The translations under genes were made by a program, and so were the position numbers. Of a stretch of 64,000 nt of DNA, positions 59,334-64,000 are shown one piece after another (positions within the stretch are counted from its first letter, which is position 1; every line of letters begins with the position of its first letter). The notes under the pieces were generated by a model, which saw nothing but the letters and a program-made list of their open reading frames with translations, was not told where the DNA came from and made no database searches. Source of the DNA: Diphasiastrum complanatum (lineage: Eukaryota; Streptophyta; Lycopodiopsida; Lycopodiales; Lycopodiaceae); NCBI GenBank assembly GCA_029204225.1, contig CM055093.1, positions 22,981,912-23,045,911 on the forward strand. The letters are read 5' to 3'.

Positions 59334-60930
59334 CTCCCTCTTGAACTGAAGATTCCTTCAGCCGACTCTCATTTTTGTCCTGTGTTTTTCGAACATTTGT
59401 TTTGCAAGGGGCTTGGTCAGAACATCTGCTGTCATTTCTACGGTCTTCACATACTCAATCTGAATTTCTTGTTCCTGCACAAGGTCTCTATTATGATGGT
59501 ATTTGAGTGGAATGTGCTTTGTTTTACAACATTCTAGAAAAGTTTCATATGTCTAATTGCAAACCAATTGATACACCAATGGATCCATCTATGGTATTGA
59601 CCTTGCGCTGGTATTATCCATATACATGACAGTAGATTCTGCTTGTTGCTCTCCTAGCTCATTCAACAGTTGTCTCAGCCACACGATCCCGTTTGCATTC
59701 TTTGAAGCAGCTACATATTTAGCTTCACATGAGGATTGTGCGACAAGAGTCTGCTTTTTGCAAACCCAGCTTACTAGCCCTCCACATATCATGAAACATC
59801 TGCCAGTGACAAATTTGATGTCATTCTTTGAGCTTGCCCAAGTGGCGTCGCTATATGCCTTCAGAGTGGATTCATCTGGCTTGGAATAGACAATGCCAAA
59901 ATCCATGGCCTGCTTGAGATATCGTAAAATTCTCTTAGCTAGCTCCTAATGGTACTTTCTTGGATTGTTAGAAAATTGTGCTAAATCATAAACAAGAAAG
60001 GCCAAATTTGGTCGAGTGCATACGGTCATGTACATTAGAGCTCCGATCATATTTCGAAAAGGTATATTACTCATTTTGAATTCTACCTGCTCAGTCCTTG
60101 GACAGTCTTCTTTATAAAGTTTTACTCCAAGTGCCATAGGAGTTTCCTTTCCTTTGCATTCTAACATTGCATAGTTTGTCAGAATTTTATAGGCATAACT
60201 ATCTTGAGAAAGTTTTATAGTTTCTGTTGTTTTATTCCTAGCGATTTCTATTCCTAGTGATTTCTTAGCCTCACCAAGGTCTATTATTTCGAACTCTCAT
60301 CCTATAAGATCCTTGGTTTCTTTTATCATCTCTAAGTCATTATCGAACATTAGAGTGTCATCAACAAATACAGCTAAGATTAAGGAACTATCACCTTCAG
60401 TCTTAATAAAGACATCATTGTCTGAAACTAATGTTCTAAAACCAATAGAGATAAAAAACTCAGACATTCTCTTATGCCAAGCTCTTGTGGCTTGCTTTAA
60501 CCCATAAATGCACTTCTTCAGTTTACAGCATAGATCAAGAAATTCTTGGTTGTGGAAGCCTTCTAGCTATCTCATATAGATCTCTTCATCGAGAAATCCA
60601 TGAAGGAATGAAGTTTTGATATCAATATGATGGACAAATAAGGAATGTGAAACAGCTAAAGCAAATAGGAGACGAATGGTAGACTGCTTTACCATAGAGG
60701 AGAATGTCTCTTGGTAGTCTAAGAATATCCCTTGGCTACCAATCTGGCCTTGTATCGCTCAGCTCTCCCATCCGATTTTAACTTCAGTTTGTAGACCCAT
60801 TTGCAGTCCACAATTTTTCTTCCTTCTGGTGGTTGCTCCAGTGTCCACGTTTCATGTTTATGCATTGAGTCGATTTCCTCCTGCATTTTTCTTATAATAT
60901 CAAGCTAGGTAGCATCTTGGAAGGTGTGAG
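59334..60930 (-). pseudogene. Copia element B, reverse transcriptase and RNase H
   Basis: Minus strand, from high to low: linker HKHETWTLEQPPEGRKIVDC and WVYKLKLKSDGRAERYKARL (about 60740-60880); mid-RT in broken frames; MIGALMYMTVCTRPNLAFLV (59946-60167); RNase H AYSDATWASSKNDIKFVTGR, SSCEAKYVAASKNANGIVWL and MYMDNTSARSI (59589-59906). The 5' half (gag to integrase) is missing. The RNase H tail is cut by decay near 59580. It differs clearly in sequence from elements A and C. Confidence 0.88.
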
Positions 60931-61161
60931 TGGGAGAGGAAAAATTAATTTCCCTCCAATTTGGGATTTTAAAATTTAGACAGTCTTATAGAGTATTTTC
61001 ATTAATTTTTAAGTGGGAGACCCACTTAGTTAAGAGCAAAACTTTATTTTATGCAAGTGTAGAATGTTTAAAAGGACCTTGTAAGCTTGGAGAAGCGGTA
61101 CGTCTGTACTTGTCCACATGTATGTTAGTGAAGCAGGGTGAAACTGAACGAAGGAGCATCC

Positions 61162-64000
<2,839 letters not shown>

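Overview
The window is nuclear DNA of a land plant with a large, transposon-rich genome. It carries two intron-containing host genes of plant type set among many decayed Copia, Gypsy, hAT and LINE remnants and long GA/CT and TG microsatellites. Introns of up to 16 kb, and a LINE with a restriction-like endonuclease (a type not usual in flowering plants), fit a fern or similar early-diverging lineage, but that assignment is inference.

Host genes. (1) A plus-strand gene at 2271-3680, four coding exons, encodes a 205-residue coiled-coil protein of the plant RAB6-interacting golgin (DUF662) family. (2) A minus-strand METTL4 / methyltransferase-like 2 gene (MT-A70 family) runs from 53590 down to 21889. 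I assembled nine exons whose phases all agree: 53590-53309, 50720-50480, 34546-34407, 34282-34249, 33674-33599, 27439-27262, 27161-27045, 22256-22163 and 22043-21889. They give 438 residues with an intact DPPW motif. The gene covers 31.7 kb for 1,317 coding bases.

Layout. 1-1170: Copia fragment. 1.2-4.6 kb: golgin gene and CT tracts. 4.6-6.0 kb: 5'-truncated LINE with a CCHC knuckle and endonuclease domain. 6.1-7.0 kb: hAT (DUF659) fragment. 8.4-12.1 kb: several Copia fragments, two of them in opposite orientation side by side. 12.15-12.96 kb: two minisatellites and a 127-base GA tract. 13-16.4 kb: decayed Copia element with its primer-binding site present three times. 16.4-18.4 kb: LTR-like DNA and repeats. 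18.5-20 kb: Gypsy-like protease fragment. 21.9-53.6 kb: METTL4 with its loaded introns. 54.9-60.9 kb: nested Copia elements (element A split by a 1.4-kb solo LTR and cut by element B). 61.2 kb: GA tract. 61.3-64 kb: nothing recognisable.

METTL4 introns. Intron 2 (15.9 kb) holds a nearly intact Copia element (44753-50040; LTRs almost identical, perfect ATATG target duplication) and a 7-kb inverted repeat of two hAT transposons (arms 35241-38545 and 39662-42260, about 1.1 kb apart). Any METTL4 pre-mRNA would contain both arms and could fold into a long hairpin, an arrangement like the maize Mu killer locus. Intron 5 holds a Gypsy gag-protease remnant, an APE-type LINE remnant and a TG/AG microsatellite. 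Intron 1 holds a possible tRNA-derived SINE. The start of exon 1 lies in the innermost copy of a threefold leader repeat rich in AAACCCTA motifs.
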